A stretch of DNA of 46,776 bases from Butyrivibrio sp. AE3009 (lineage in GTDB: Bacteria > Bacillota > Clostridia > Lachnospirales > Lachnospiraceae): positions 1 to 46,776 of the forward strand of contig NZ_ATVS01000028.1 of the NCBI RefSeq assembly GCF_000420845.1, in the 5' to 3' direction. The notes beneath the pieces were generated by a model. That model was not told the DNA's origin. It did not search any database and saw nothing but the letters and a program-made list of their open reading frames with translations. Below, piece by piece: positions 34,704 through 43,705 of this stretch; positions within the stretch are counted from its first letter, which is position 1; each line of letters starts with the position of its first letter. Both the position numbers and the translations under genes were made by a program.

Positions 34704-36347
34704 ATGTTGGGAAGAATTAAGAAGAGTCTTGTTAGTGCAGGACTTATCATGTCCATCGTTGCACTTATGTCTTTATCACCGGTTGCTTCTGTTAAGTCAC
34801 AGGCAGTAGGACCGGAAGTTGCCTTAGGAATCGATGTTTCCAAGTATCAGGGAGGCATCAACTGGCAGCAGGTCAGAAATTCAGGCGTTCGTTTCGCCAT
34901 GATCAGAGTCGGAACCACCAAAAAAGGACTGGATGAGCAGTTCGTCAACAATATCAATGGAGCAAACGCAGCGGGCGTCAGGACCGGAGTCTATATCTAT
35001 TCCTATGCCACAACTCCTGAGCAGGCAGCAGCTGAGGCCAATCAGGTCCTGGCATGGATAGCGCCCTACAGCGTTTCTTTCCCCATTGCCATAGACATTG
35101 AGGACTCCTGCCAGAAGAGCCTTAATGCGGCGCAGCTTCAGGCAATCGCAGATACCTTCTGCGGCATTATCAATGCCAACGGCTACGAACCCATGGTATA
35201 CGCAAGCAAGAACTGGTTCCAGGGCAGAATGCCCAATGTTTCTTCTGCAAAATGGGTTGCTCAGTACGGCAGTGCCTGTGAGTACGGCGGAGACTATGCA
35301 ATGTGGCAGTCTTCCAGCCACGGCTCTTTTGCAGGAATCGCAGGAAGGGTAGACGTTAACCACCTGTATTCCGATTATTTCTCAAGGATTATTCCCGAGG
35401 GCTTCAACAGCTGGGGCGGACATACCTATTACTACAGCAATTTCCGCAAGATGTACGGCTGGCTCAATCTTGCCCAGGGCAGATACCACACCGAAGCCAA
35501 CGGCTGGGTTCAGACCGGATGGTTCCAGGATGAGAGCGGAATCTTTTACCTTGACCCCGCTGAGGGCGGAAGGGCCAAGACCGGATTTGCCGATATCGAC
35601 GGCGCCCGTTACTACTTTAATGAAAATGGTGTAAGATGCACCGGACTTCTCAATGTGGGCGGCCCCGTGTACTATGCAAACGCTGACGGTGTCTGCCAGA
35701 GAGGCTTTGTTACACTTGAAGACGGCATTCACTATTTTGACGAGAACTACGTGATGCACGCAGGCCTTACACAGATTGGCGACAAGCTCTACTACTTCAA
35801 TGAAAAAGGTGTCATGGTTACCGGAATGGTGGCCCTTGAGACCGGAAAATACATGTTTGGCCCCGACGGAATTGCCATCGCAGGCTGGTACTCCAACGAG
35901 CAGGGACAGAGATTCTATTTTGATCCTGCCACACATACCGCCAAGGTTGGCCTGCAGGCTGTTGACGGCGCCAACTACCTCTTCGGAGCAGACGGCGTTA
36001 TGAGCACAGGCTGGTCAGGCGAAGTGGCCGCAAGATACTACTTCGGACCTGACGGCAAAATGGTTACCGGCTGGAATGCAATCGACGGCAAGTCTTACTA
36101 CTTCGCTGCAGACGGAAGAATGGCTCTCGGACAGCTGGGACTTCCCGAGGGTGTTTACTATCTCGATCCCGCCGATGGTCATCAGGTTGTAGGCTGGGTA
36201 CAGCAGCCCGACGGCTGGCACTACTACGATGCCAACAACGGCCGCATGCTGGCCGGTGTATCGGCTCTTCTTGATAATGTAAATTGCACCTTCGATAAAA
36301 ATGGTGTACTCATAGATCCCGCCGGATGGACACCCGGACAGAAATAA
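34704..36347 (+). CDS. Secreted GH25 lysozyme with C-terminal cell-wall-binding repeats
   Basis: 547 residues. Signal peptide (1-34), then a glycosyl hydrolase family 25 domain (about 38-225) that cuts peptidoglycan. D44 (GIDVSKYQG) and the D131-I-E133 pair are the expected active-site acids, and the domain ends with MWQ...G-R-V-D-V-N. The C-terminal half (about 235-530) consists of roughly 20-residue aromatic/glycine repeats of the choline-binding/glucan-binding type (G-W-x-x-x-D-G-x-x-Y-Y-F-x-x-x-G). It probably remodels or binds the cell envelope. A terminator follows directly after the stop. Confidence 0.93.
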   Translation: MLGRIKKSLVSAGLIMSIVALMSLSPVASVKSQAVGPEVALGIDVSKYQGGINWQQVRNSGVRFAMIRVGTTKKGLDEQFVNNINGANAAGVRTGVYIYSYATTPEQAAAEANQVLAWIAPYSVSFPIAIDIEDSCQKSLNAAQLQAIADTFCGIINANGYEPMVYASKNWFQGRMPNVSSAKWVAQYGSACEYGGDYAMWQSSSHGSFAGIAGRVDVNHLYSDYFSRIIPEGFNSWGGHTYYYSNFRKMYGWLNLAQGRYHTEANGWVQTGWFQDESGIFYLDPAEGGRAKTGFADIDGARYYFNENGVRCTGLLNVGGPVYYANADGVCQRGFVTLEDGIHYFDENYVMHAGLTQIGDKLYYFNEKGVMVTGMVALETGKYMFGPDGIAIAGWYSNEQGQRFYFDPATHTAKVGLQAVDGANYLFGADGVMSTGWSGEVAARYYFGPDGKMVTGWNAIDGKSYYFAADGRMALGQLGLPEGVYYLDPADGHQVVGWVQQPDGWHYYDANNGRMLAGVSALLDNVNCTFDKNGVLIDPAGWTPGQK

Positions 36348-36357
36348 CATAGAACCT

Positions 36358-36401
36358 GAGTCAGGTTACTGTAGATAGCTATAGTACCTGACTCTTTTTT
36401 T
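36358..36401 (+). terminator. Terminator of the lysozyme gene
   Basis: GAGTCAGGTTACTGTAG pairs with CTATAGTACCTGACTC (one bulge, one mismatch), followed by seven T. Confidence 0.85.
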
Positions 36402-36433
36402 GTGATGGATGTCATCAACTTAAACGGTTCTCT

Positions 36434-36461
36434 TTGACTTATAGTCTATTTGTGATAGAAT
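36434..36461 (+). promoter_or_regulatory. Promoter of the UDPGP gene
   Basis: TTGACT (36434-36439), 16 bases, TAGAAT (36456-36461). The sequence 36424-36441 matches 16 of 18 bases of the palindromic repeat at 34563-34580, so this -35 may also come from that repeat family. Confidence 0.55.
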
Positions 36462-36506
36462 AAATCGGTTGAAAAAGCAACGAATTTATATCGAAAGGAA
36501 AGAGTT

Positions 36507-37736
36507 ATGAATTACGGGGAAGCAAAAGCAAAACTTGAACAGTTTGGACAGGAGCATGTCCTTAAATATTACGACGAACTCACAGAGGCTGAAAAGGCAG
36601 ACCTTCTTCAGCAGATCGATGAGACAGATTTCGCAGTTCTTGAGAACTGCAAGAACCTGGGTAAAGGCGGAGAGAGAGGAGTATTTGAGCCTCTTGCAGC
36701 TATGCAGGTAGATGAGATTGAGAAGAGAAAAGAGGAGTTTGCAAAGGTTGGTATCGAGACCATCAAGGCCGGCAAGGTTGCAGCATGTCTTCTCGCAGGT
36801 GGAATGGGTACAAGACTTGGCTCAGACAACCCTAAGGGAATGTATGATATCGGTCTTACCAAGCCCGTTTATATTTTCCAGAGAATCATTGAGAACCTTC
36901 TTGATACAGTTAAGGCAGCTGACGGAACCTACATCCGCCTTTTCATCATGACCAGTGAAAAGAACAATGATGCTACCATTAACTTCCTCAAGGAGCACAA
37001 CTTCTTCGGATATCCCGAGGAGAAGATTACCTTCTTCAAGCAGGATATGGCTCCTGCATCAGATTACGAAGGAAAGGTATACATGGAGGGCAAGGGTAGA
37101 ATCTCTACCTCTCCCAACGGTAATGCCGGCTGGTATTCATCAATGCTCAAGGCAGGCCTTCGCGACCTGATCCTCAAGGAGGGCATTGAATGGATCGATA
37201 TCTTCGCTGTTGACAACGTACTTCAGAGAATCGCAGATCCTTGCTTCGTAGGAGCTACCGTAAGCACAGGCGTTGACTGCGGTGCCAAGGTTGTAAGAAA
37301 GAACGCTCCCGATGAGAAGGTAGGTGTTATGTGTCTTGAGGACGGCAGACCTTCAATCGTTGAGTACTACGAGCTGTCACAGGAGATGGCTGATGCCAAG
37401 GATGAGAACGGCGATCCTGCTTACAACTTCGGCGTTATCCTTAACTATCTCTTTAACGAGAAGGCACTTAACGAGATTTCCAAGAACACACTTCCTCTTC
37501 ACGTTGTTGAGAAGAAGATTCCTTATATCGATGAGAACGCACAGCTTGTTAAGCCCGAGGCTCCCAACGGCTGCAAGTTCGAGCAGCTGGTTCTTGATAT
37601 GATCCACGAGCTCAAGACCTGCCTTCCCTATGAGGTAGTAAGAGAGCACGAGTTCGCTCCTATTAAGAACAAGACAGGCATCGACTCAGTTGAGTCCGCA
37701 AGAGAACTTTGCAAACTTAACGGAATCGAGCTGTAA
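36507..37736 (+). CDS. UDPGP-family nucleotide-sugar pyrophosphorylase (UTP-hexose-1-P uridylyltransferase)
   Basis: 409 residues. The uridyl-binding signature LLAGGMGTRLGSDNPKGMYDIG starts at about residue 97. TSEKNNDAT, the PNGNAGWYSSM block and DNVLQRIADPCFVG (metal/uridine binding) identify the eukaryote-like UDPGP type 1 family. The product is either UDP-glucose or UDP-N-acetylhexosamine; the sequence alone does not decide. galE lies next, so a UDP-glucose/UDP-galactose pathway for envelope sugars is the simplest reading. The RBS GAAAGGAAAG is in place. Confidence 0.88.
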   Translation: MNYGEAKAKLEQFGQEHVLKYYDELTEAEKADLLQQIDETDFAVLENCKNLGKGGERGVFEPLAAMQVDEIEKRKEEFAKVGIETIKAGKVAACLLAGGMGTRLGSDNPKGMYDIGLTKPVYIFQRIIENLLDTVKAADGTYIRLFIMTSEKNNDATINFLKEHNFFGYPEEKITFFKQDMAPASDYEGKVYMEGKGRISTSPNGNAGWYSSMLKAGLRDLILKEGIEWIDIFAVDNVLQRIADPCFVGATVSTGVDCGAKVVRKNAPDEKVGVMCLEDGRPSIVEYYELSQEMADAKDENGDPAYNFGVILNYLFNEKALNEISKNTLPLHVVEKKIPYIDENAQLVKPEAPNGCKFEQLVLDMIHELKTCLPYEVVREHEFAPIKNKTGIDSVESARELCKLNGIEL

Positions 37737-37873
37737 GTTACTGCATTGCTTGTGTATAACATTTTGACTGCTCTTTGTAACATAAGACAGTTGTAATAAG
37801 CGGAATACGGCTCTAAAATGAAACCATAGTAAACAAAAGACAAGATTTTTTTACAGAAGAAAAGAGGTTGATT

Positions 37874-38890
37874 ATGGCAATTCTAGTAACAGGTGGCGCA
37901 GGCTACATCGGATCCCATACAGTTGTTGAACTTCAGAACGCAGGCTACGACGTTGTTGTTATGGACAACCTTGTCAACGCAAGCAGGAAGGTACTCGGAA
38001 GAGTAGAAGCTCTCACCGGCAAAAAAGTTCCTTTCTACGAGACTGATATAAGAGACAGAGAGGGTCTCGAGAAGATTTTTTCCAATGAGAAGATCGACAG
38101 CGTTATTCACTTTGCAGGACTTAAGGCAGTTGGCGAATCTGTTGCCAAGCCCTGGGAGTACTACGATAACAATATCACAGGAACCCTTACACTGGTTGAT
38201 GTTATGAGAAAGCATGGCTGCAAGAACATCATCTTCTCTTCATCTGCTACAGTATACGGCAATCCTGCATTTATCCCGATCACTGAGGAATGCCCCAAGG
38301 GAACCTGCACCAACCCTTATGGCTGGACCAAGTCCATGCTTGAGCAGGTGCTTACAGATATTCAGAAGGCTGATCCCGAGTGGAACGTGGTTCTCCTTAG
38401 ATACTTCAATCCTATCGGAGCCCATAAGTCAGGCACCATCGGCGAGAATCCCAACGGAATCCCCAACAACCTGATGCCTTTCATCACACAGGTTGCTGTA
38501 GGCAAGCTCCCTGAGCTGTCTGTTTTCGGTAACGATTATGATACTCCGGACGGAACCGGCGTTCGTGATTACATCCACGTTGTTGACCTGGCACAGGGCC
38601 ATGTCAAGGCTCTTAAGAAGCTTGAGCCCGGCAGCGGACTTAACATCTACAACCTTGGAACAGGCGTAGGCTACAGCGTTCTTGATATCGTCAAGAACTT
38701 CGAGGAAGCCACAGGAGTTAAGGTTCCTTACGTGATCAAGGACAGACGTCCCGGTGATATCGCAACCTGCTACTCCAATGCAGACAAGGCTAAGGCTGAA
38801 CTTGGCTGGACCGCACAGAACGGCATCAGGGAAATGTGCGAAGATTCCTGGAGATGGCAGAGCCAGAATCCTAACGGCTACGAAGACTAA
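37874..38890 (+). CDS. galE: UDP-glucose 4-epimerase
   Basis: 338 residues from the ATG at 37874, which follows AGAGG by 6 bases; a TTG two codons upstream is less likely. The NAD-binding [14 protein letters not shown] is at the N-terminus. [10 protein letters not shown] holds the catalytic Ser/Thr, and Y149-G-W-T-K153 is the YxxxK pair. [13 protein letters not shown] and [13 protein letters not shown] are GalE-specific blocks. It interconverts UDP-glucose and UDP-galactose in the cytoplasm. It ends with a terminator. Confidence 0.96.
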   Translation: MAILVTGGAGYIGSHTVVELQNAGYDVVVMDNLVNASRKVLGRVEALTGKKVPFYETDIRDREGLEKIFSNEKIDSVIHFAGLKAVGESVAKPWEYYDNNITGTLTLVDVMRKHGCKNIIFSSSATVYGNPAFIPITEECPKGTCTNPYGWTKSMLEQVLTDIQKADPEWNVVLLRYFNPIGAHKSGTIGENPNGIPNNLMPFITQVAVGKLPELSVFGNDYDTPDGTGVRDYIHVVDLAQGHVKALKKLEPGSGLNIYNLGTGVGYSVLDIVKNFEEATGVKVPYVIKDRRPGDIATCYSNADKAKAELGWTAQNGIREMCEDSWRWQSQNPNGYED

Positions 38891-38923
38891 GGGTTAACTA
38901 AACTAAATTTTTGGACGATATAA

Positions 38924-38958
38924 ATGATATGGGGACATAGGTCCTCATATCATTTTTT
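38924..38958 (+). terminator. Terminator of galE
   Basis: ATGATATGGGGAC (38924-38936) and GTCCTCATATCAT (38941-38953) form a stem of 13 bp with one G-U pair, then a T run. Confidence 0.85.
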
Positions 38959-38994
38959 GTGTTTAATAAAAAAATACTTCCGGAAGAGGTTAAT

Positions 38995-39801
38995 ATGTAT
39001 CGAATCGAATGTGATACCCATACTCATACTTTTTATTCAAGGCATGCTTACTCAACCATAGAGGAGAATGTCAAGGCGGCCAAGAAGGCGGGACTCAAGC
39101 TCCTTGCCAGCACAGACCATTTCAGCGACATGCTGTATGCCGACTACAAAAACATCAAGAATTATCAGTACTTCTTCGGCGTGGATCAGTGGCCCAGAGA
39201 GTGGCACAAGGTCACCCTTCTTCGTGGCTGCGAAGCAGATGTGGTGGACCTTGAGGGTCACCTGTTCGGTCACGACATCATCTGCCCTGAGTCTATAATC
39301 GGAGATCCCTATAAGGGCGAGCCCACACTGCAGGAGCTGGTCTTCAAAAAGATGGACTTCGTCATCGCCAGCGTCCACGCCAAGCGCTTTGCGGAAGGTG
39401 CAGGAATCGCCAAGACCACAGAGATGTATCTCAAGATATTGGAGAACCCAAAGGTTTATTTCATAGGCCATATCGGCCGCGCAGGTGTCGCCTTCGATAT
39501 GGATACAGTCCTGAAGCGGGTAAAAGAGCTCCACAAGGCTATCGAGATCAATGAACACAGCTTCATGTGGCCCGGAGACCATCAGGAGCACTGCGTCAGG
39601 ATCGCCGAGCGCTGCGCAGAGCTGGGAGTTAAGATCTGCGTCAATACGGATGCCCATGTTTCATACGATATCGGAAGATTTGACAGGGCACTGAAGGCAT
39701 TGGAGACCTTGCACTTCCCTGAGGAGCTGATTATTAATCATTCCAGGGAGAGCTTTATTAGTGGGCTCAGTGCAAGTGGAGTGCTGAAACACTTTGAATG
39801 A
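38995..39801 (+). CDS. PHP-domain phosphatase (YcdX/histidinol-phosphatase-like)
   Basis: 268 residues from the ATG at 38995, preceded by GGAAGAGG. The four PHP metal motifs are visible: DTHTHTFYSRHAYST, LLASTDHFSD, GCEADVVDLEGH, and later FVIASVHAK, IGHIGRAG and CVNTDAHVSYDIG. The set matches the trinuclear PHP phosphatase/phosphoesterase family (YcdX-type). The substrate is unknown; nothing nearby indicates histidine biosynthesis. The stop codon lies at the edge of the hairpin array that follows. Confidence 0.88.
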   Translation: MYRIECDTHTHTFYSRHAYSTIEENVKAAKKAGLKLLASTDHFSDMLYADYKNIKNYQYFFGVDQWPREWHKVTLLRGCEADVVDLEGHLFGHDIICPESIIGDPYKGEPTLQELVFKKMDFVIASVHAKRFAEGAGIAKTTEMYLKILENPKVYFIGHIGRAGVAFDMDTVLKRVKELHKAIEINEHSFMWPGDHQEHCVRIAERCAELGVKICVNTDAHVSYDIGRFDRALKALETLHFPEELIINHSRESFISGLSASGVLKHFE

Positions 39802-39907
39802 AAATCATCGTAGATGAATGAAATACCGCTTCGCGGAATGAAATTCCCTGCAGGGAATTTCATGCACGCAGTGCATTTCATTACGGCGCAGCCGTTATTT
39901 CATTTTT
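39797..39907. repeat. Symmetric chain of five small hairpins (intergenic mosaic element)
   Basis: Hairpins in order are TCATC-GTA-GATGA (39805-39817), CCGC-TTC-GCGG (39826-39836), the perfect 22-bp palindrome GAAATTCCCTGCAGGGAATTTC (39840-39861), ATGCAC-GCA-GTGCAT and ACGGC-GCA-GCCGT. They are separated by AATGAAAT on the left of the central PstI-like CTGCAG and by ATTTCATT on the right. The entire block is thus also one large inverted repeat, and it ends in ATTTCATTTTT. No credible gene lies in it. Confidence 0.8.
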
Positions 39908-40004
39908 ACTATGATGCAGTAGCACTCACATTCTTTATTAGCCTCCTTTATTTATTTTCTGCTATAATTAGTCAAATACTATACTATCCGGGAGAAATGA
40001 AAAA

Positions 40005-40274
40005 ATGTTTAGACTTTGGGTAAAACTCATCGATGATAACCACCTCATCAAAGACACCGTCATCTGCGATGACACCCTAGATACCCGAACCCACAAAGTA
40101 ATGAATTCCATCGAAAAGGCCTGCTACGAGCTGGACCTTTCCAAGCCCATCTGGCTTGACAATATCGTCAAAGATTTCCAACTTCACAACAAATGCCGCT
40201 TCACCAAGGACGCTTTTATCGAGCAGATCTCCTTTGACTACATGGAAATCCAGGTCCTGGAGGAAGATTATTAA
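40005..40274 (+). CDS. Small conserved-looking hypothetical protein (89 aa)
   Basis: A compact acidic soluble protein (MFRLWVKLIDDNHLIKDTVI..., ending EIQVLEEDY), with alternating strand and helix patterns and no cysteine cluster or membrane helix. A GGGAG ribosome binding site lies 9-13 bases before the ATG. Base and codon use (many ATC, AAC, CTG) match normal genes here. Function unknown; it sits alone between the hairpin array and the HAD gene. Confidence 0.7.
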   Translation: MFRLWVKLIDDNHLIKDTVICDDTLDTRTHKVMNSIEKACYELDLSKPIWLDNIVKDFQLHNKCRFTKDAFIEQISFDYMEIQVLEEDY

Positions 40275-40329
40275 GTAATTGGCATATTAAGAAAGTATAG
40301 AAAAAAATTTTGCGAAATGAGGGGGAAGC

Positions 40330-40983
40330 ATGAAAAAATTTGATGCGGTAATCTTTGATATGGACGGAGTTATCTTCGATTCCGAGAGAGCAACCATGTA
40401 CTGCTGGCTGGAGCTGGCCCGGAAGTATAACATTGAAAATCTTGAAGAACACTTTCTTGCCTGCACCGGAACCACCAATCAGAGAACAAGGGAAATAATG
40501 CTGGAAGCTTATGGCGAGGATTTTCCTTATGATACCTTTGCTAAGGAAGCTTCCGTAATGTTTCACGAAAAATATGATGGCGGCAAACTCCCCATGAAGA
40601 GCGGAGTGAAGGCGCTTCTTGAGTATCTTCGTGATCAGGGAAAAAAAATCGCTCTTGCATCCTCAACCAGAAAGCAGACCGTAGTTAATGAGCTTAGAGA
40701 TGCAGGTATTATCGATTATTTTGATGAGATCGTCACCGGAGACATGGTCACCCACAGTAAGCCTCATCCTGAGATTTTCCTTCTTGCCTGTGAAAAGGTT
40801 GGTGTGAAGCCCGAAAATGCCTACGCTATCGAGGATTCCTACAACGGAATAAGATCAGCCGCCGCCGGAGGACTCCGCCCCATCATGGTGCCGGATCTTC
40901 TCCCCGCCAACGAAGAGATGAAGCACCTTGCGGAGACGGTCCTTGCCAGCCTTGATGAAGTGGTAGAGTATTTCGATAAGTAA
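40330..40983 (+). CDS. HAD-superfamily phosphatase / beta-phosphoglucomutase-like
   Basis: 217 residues. Motif I DMDGVIFDSE contains the nucleophile D10 and acid D12. Motif II is ALASST, followed by TRKQTV. Motif III is the Lys in SKPHPEIF, and motif IV is AIEDSYNGIRSA. The cap is the alpha-helical type (subfamily IA, residues about 18-85), as in beta-phosphoglucomutase and phosphoglycolate phosphatase. The substrate is not clear. RBS GAGGGGG. Confidence 0.9.
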   Translation: MKKFDAVIFDMDGVIFDSERATMYCWLELARKYNIENLEEHFLACTGTTNQRTREIMLEAYGEDFPYDTFAKEASVMFHEKYDGGKLPMKSGVKALLEYLRDQGKKIALASSTRKQTVVNELRDAGIIDYFDEIVTGDMVTHSKPHPEIFLLACEKVGVKPENAYAIEDSYNGIRSAAAGGLRPIMVPDLLPANEEMKHLAETVLASLDEVVEYFDK

Positions 40984-40999
40984 ATTTTCGAGGAAGGGT

Positions 41000-41110
41000 G
41001 AAATGAGCATAGCTGGCTGGATGGGGTGCCATAAATACCCATGGGGTTCTGACGAAATTATTATTGCCGCAAGCCATCTCCCCGGCCCCTGCCGATTCTG
41101 CCCGTCCTCA
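41000..41110 (+). repeat. Dispersed repeat, copy 1 (upstream of htrA)
   Basis: A 78-base core (41000-41077), GAAATGAGCAT ... GCAAGCCAT, matches without gaps about 60 of 78 bases of the opposite strand at 43245-43322. Weaker C-rich similarity continues after the core. The reading frame MSIAGWMGCHKYP... is open, but differences between copies are spread over all codon positions, so coding is doubtful. The rest of 40984-41225 is AT-rich leader of htrA. Confidence 0.65.
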
Positions 41111-41225
41111 TAATTAGCCCCATTATCATTCAATTTATTAATAATTGTATAAGAAAATAAACACAATTCCTTCACAAACTGCCTCTATACTAAAAATCAT
41201 AATCGAAAGGAAGAGGTGATATACC

Positions 41226-43154
41226 ATGTATGAACAGAACGACAATGAACTGAAAAACAATGGTGTGGGAAACGACAAAACTTCTTCAACAGAGGAACTT
41301 GGACGCTCCAATTCTTCTGCAAGCAGCAACAATCCGTACAGTACCGGATCCTATAGTACTCCTGACTACAGGGGTTATGACTACGGACAGAACCGTCAGA
41401 CATATGCAGGTGGGGCATATGGCGGACAGCAGACAACTACTTATGGCGGTGCACAGACAGGCGGCTACGCCGGTCACCAGATGGGCAGCTATGACGAGCA
41501 GCCTTCAAGAACCTACGGCGGCTACAGCAGAGTAGTTTCCAACGACCACGAATCTACAAATGCTAAAGAGAATGTATCTTCATTAGAGGAACCCAAGCCC
41601 GCTTTTGGTGGCTATACCGATGCCAATGCGGTGCATGATCCCTACGGCGACAGATACAGCCCCTATAGCCACGAGCGCAGCACAAGTCAGTCACAGATTC
41701 CTTCAAGTGACATGTCAAGCGGTCAGACCTACGGTACATATCAGTACGCTAATACTACAACTACCAATACAGTAGAACAGACTCCTAAGAAAAAGAACAA
41801 TGTGATCAAGATAGTTGCAGCATCTCTCGCAGCAATCGCACTTATCGGAGTCAGCATCGGATCAGCCTATTACACTTATAGCAAGATCACAGGTCACAAT
41901 CAGCAGGCACAGGTTGAAGAGAAGGAAGATACAACCCTGGTAGCTTCTGAGGATACACAGGAACAGACTAAAGAGAAGACTACTGTTTCCAAGACTGATT
42001 CAAACAACATCCAGACAACCACAGTTACAGGTCAGACAATGGCGGTAGTTACCGATGTTACACAGGTTGTACAAGAGGTTATGCCTGCCCTTGTTATTAT
42101 CCACAACAACTACACTGTATCAGGCAACTATTTCGGATATACCTATCAGGACGAGCAGCAGGCTTCCGGTAGCGGAATCATAGTGGGACAGAACGATACA
42201 GAACTTCTTATCGCTACTAACTACCACGTAATTGAGGGAGCTGACACCCTTGAAGTAATTTTTTCCGATGATACTGCAATTGAGGCAGTGGTAAAAGGTA
42301 CAGCTTCAGACATGGACCTTGCGGTTATCGCGGTAACCCTTGATTCCATTTCATCAGACACACTTTCAACTATTAAGATTGCAACCCTTGGTGACAGCGA
42401 TGCACTTGCTCTTGGCGAGCCCGTTGTAGCTATCGGAAATGCTCTTGGTTATGGACAGTCAGTTACAACCGGTGTTGTTTCTGCTCTTAACCGTGAACTT
42501 GAGATTTCAGAGGGCGTAACCCGTAGCTTTATTCAGACAGATGCAGCTATCAACCCCGGTAACTCAGGCGGAGCTCTTCTTAACCTTCAGGGTGAGGTAA
42601 TCGGAATCAACTCCAACAAGCTTGGCGGTGATACCATCGAGGGTATGGGCTATGCAATTCCTATTTCTGCAGCACAGCCTATCATTGAGAAGCTCATGAA
42701 TGAGCAGACCAGGCTCAAGGTTGCAGAGAGCCAGAGAGGTTATCTCGGAGTTGTCTGCGTAAGTGTTACTGCAGATGTTTCAGAAGTTTATGGCATTCCT
42801 GAGGGAATCTACATTGACAAGGTTCAGCAGGGAAGCGGCGCTGAGGCAGCAGGAATTGAGAAAAAAGATGTTATTGTAGCCCTTGACGGTGAGGAGGTCG
42901 CATCAAGAGAGGACCTTCAGAACAGGCTTCAGTACTATGCAGCAGGAAGTACTGTTTCCATAACTGTAATGAGGCTGGAAGGCAACGAATATGTTGAGAA
43001 GACCTTTGATGTGGTACTTGGAGGCGCGGATAGCACATCCGGTTCAGGACAGGACCAGAGTAATGGTGAGGGTGATCACTATGATGGGCAGACGCAGCCG
43101 GGGAAGCCGGAGGATAGAAACTCAGGTTCCAACCAACAAAGAGGCGGCCACTAA
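41226..43154 (+). CDS. htrA: Membrane-anchored HtrA/DegP-type serine protease with PDZ domain
   Basis: 642 residues, long for the family (about 400-500). An unusual cytosolic N-terminal region of about 190 residues is rich in Gly, Tyr, Ser, Gln and Asn (YGGQQTTTYGGAQTGGY). One membrane helix lies at about 192-214. An extracytoplasmic trypsin-like domain has the full triad H334 (TNYHVIEG), D364 (DMDLAV) and S447 (NPGNSGGALL). One PDZ domain spans about 505-600, and a Gly/Ser/Asp-rich tail follows. It degrades or refolds damaged exported proteins. A GGAAGAGG ribosome binding site precedes it and a terminator follows. Confidence 0.94.
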   Translation: MYEQNDNELKNNGVGNDKTSSTEELGRSNSSASSNNPYSTGSYSTPDYRGYDYGQNRQTYAGGAYGGQQTTTYGGAQTGGYAGHQMGSYDEQPSRTYGGYSRVVSNDHESTNAKENVSSLEEPKPAFGGYTDANAVHDPYGDRYSPYSHERSTSQSQIPSSDMSSGQTYGTYQYANTTTTNTVEQTPKKKNNVIKIVAASLAAIALIGVSIGSAYYTYSKITGHNQQAQVEEKEDTTLVASEDTQEQTKEKTTVSKTDSNNIQTTTVTGQTMAVVTDVTQVVQEVMPALVIIHNNYTVSGNYFGYTYQDEQQASGSGIIVGQNDTELLIATNYHVIEGADTLEVIFSDDTAIEAVVKGTASDMDLAVIAVTLDSISSDTLSTIKIATLGDSDALALGEPVVAIGNALGYGQSVTTGVVSALNRELEISEGVTRSFIQTDAAINPGNSGGALLNLQGEVIGINSNKLGGDTIEGMGYAIPISAAQPIIEKLMNEQTRLKVAESQRGYLGVVCVSVTADVSEVYGIPEGIYIDKVQQGSGAEAAGIEKKDVIVALDGEEVASREDLQNRLQYYAAGSTVSITVMRLEGNEYVEKTFDVVLGGADSTSGSGQDQSNGEGDHYDGQTQPGKPEDRNSGSNQQRGGH

Positions 43155-43160
43155 ATTCAA

Positions 43161-43189
43161 GGCACCGGAACACAATCCGGTGCCTTTTT
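43161..43189 (+). terminator. Terminator of htrA
   Basis: A perfect 9-bp stem GGCACCGGA (43161-43169) / TCCGGTGCC (43176-43184), then TTTTT. Confidence 0.88.
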
Positions 43190-43204
43190 CTATATGGTGA
43201 TGGT

Positions 43205-43325
43205 TTGGATACATGACGGGGGGGCAGGTAATGCGCCGGTGCCAATGGCTTGCAGAAATGAAAATTCCTTCATAACCTATCGGGGATTTAGGGCACCTCA
43301 TCCAGCCAATCATGCTCATCTCACG
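43205..43325 (-). repeat. Dispersed repeat, copy 2 (opposite orientation)
   Basis: The core at 43245-43322, read on the minus strand, is the same length (78 bases) as copy 1, with the same ends (GAGATGAGCAT ... GCAAGCCAT). It lies in the 551-base gene-free stretch between htrA and clpX. Apart from this copy, copy 3 and the clpX promoter, I see nothing convincing in that stretch. Confidence 0.65.
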
Positions 43326-43342
43326 CTGTTCGGAACACTCAC

Positions 43343-43430
43343 ATGATTGTCTGTCTGAGGCGCTCCTAAATCCTCCTCAACATTATAAGAAGTAATTTTC
43401 ATTCCTGCAAGCCATCGTCCCCGACACCTT
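43343..43430 (+). repeat. Dispersed repeat, degenerate copy 3
   Basis: The end of the core is recognisable (GTAATTTTCATTCCTGCAAG followed by CCATC, 43391-43416). It has the same orientation as copy 1 and lies back to back with copy 2. The first half has diverged strongly and the frame is broken. Similarity is certain only for the last 25 bases or so. Confidence 0.45.
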
Positions 43431-43598
43431 ACCCGCTCCCCCTGTCTTTGTAAGGCCAAAACTATTACTATATATAAAGCAGCAGCACCGGATTTGTGCC
43501 TAAAGCCATTGAATCTTAGATGCATAATACATCAATCATATGAGGGAGGAAGTAGGCGGCAATCATGTGAGGGGAGGGGGATTTTAGAGAAAGTTCAC

Positions 43599-43627
43599 TT
43601 GATTAGCGGTAGGGCGGATATTATAAT
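43599..43627 (+). promoter_or_regulatory. Promoter of clpX
   Basis: TTGATT (43599-43604), 17 bases, TATAAT (43622-43627): close to consensus. The leader is about 70 bases, ending with TTGGAG before the ATG. Confidence 0.7.
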
Positions 43628-43705
43628 GTGTTTAAATTGCGTAAGTTTCGGCAATTTGAATGGATTGAGAGAGTAAGGAATACAGGATTTAGATTGGAGA
43701 TATAG

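Noticed and set aside
39814..40023. 69-residue open frame on the plus strand
   Set aside because: Its first half is translation of the hairpin repeat and it overlaps the start and ribosome binding site of the gene at 40005.
43122..43319. Minus-strand frame MSMIGWMRCPKSP... across repeat copy 2
   Set aside because: It runs through the htrA terminator and into htrA; differences from copy 1 are not concentrated at third codon positions, so a peptide is not supported.
43494..43676. 60-residue plus-strand frame before clpX
   Set aside because: It overlaps the clpX promoter, has no ribosome binding site and shows no protein-like composition.
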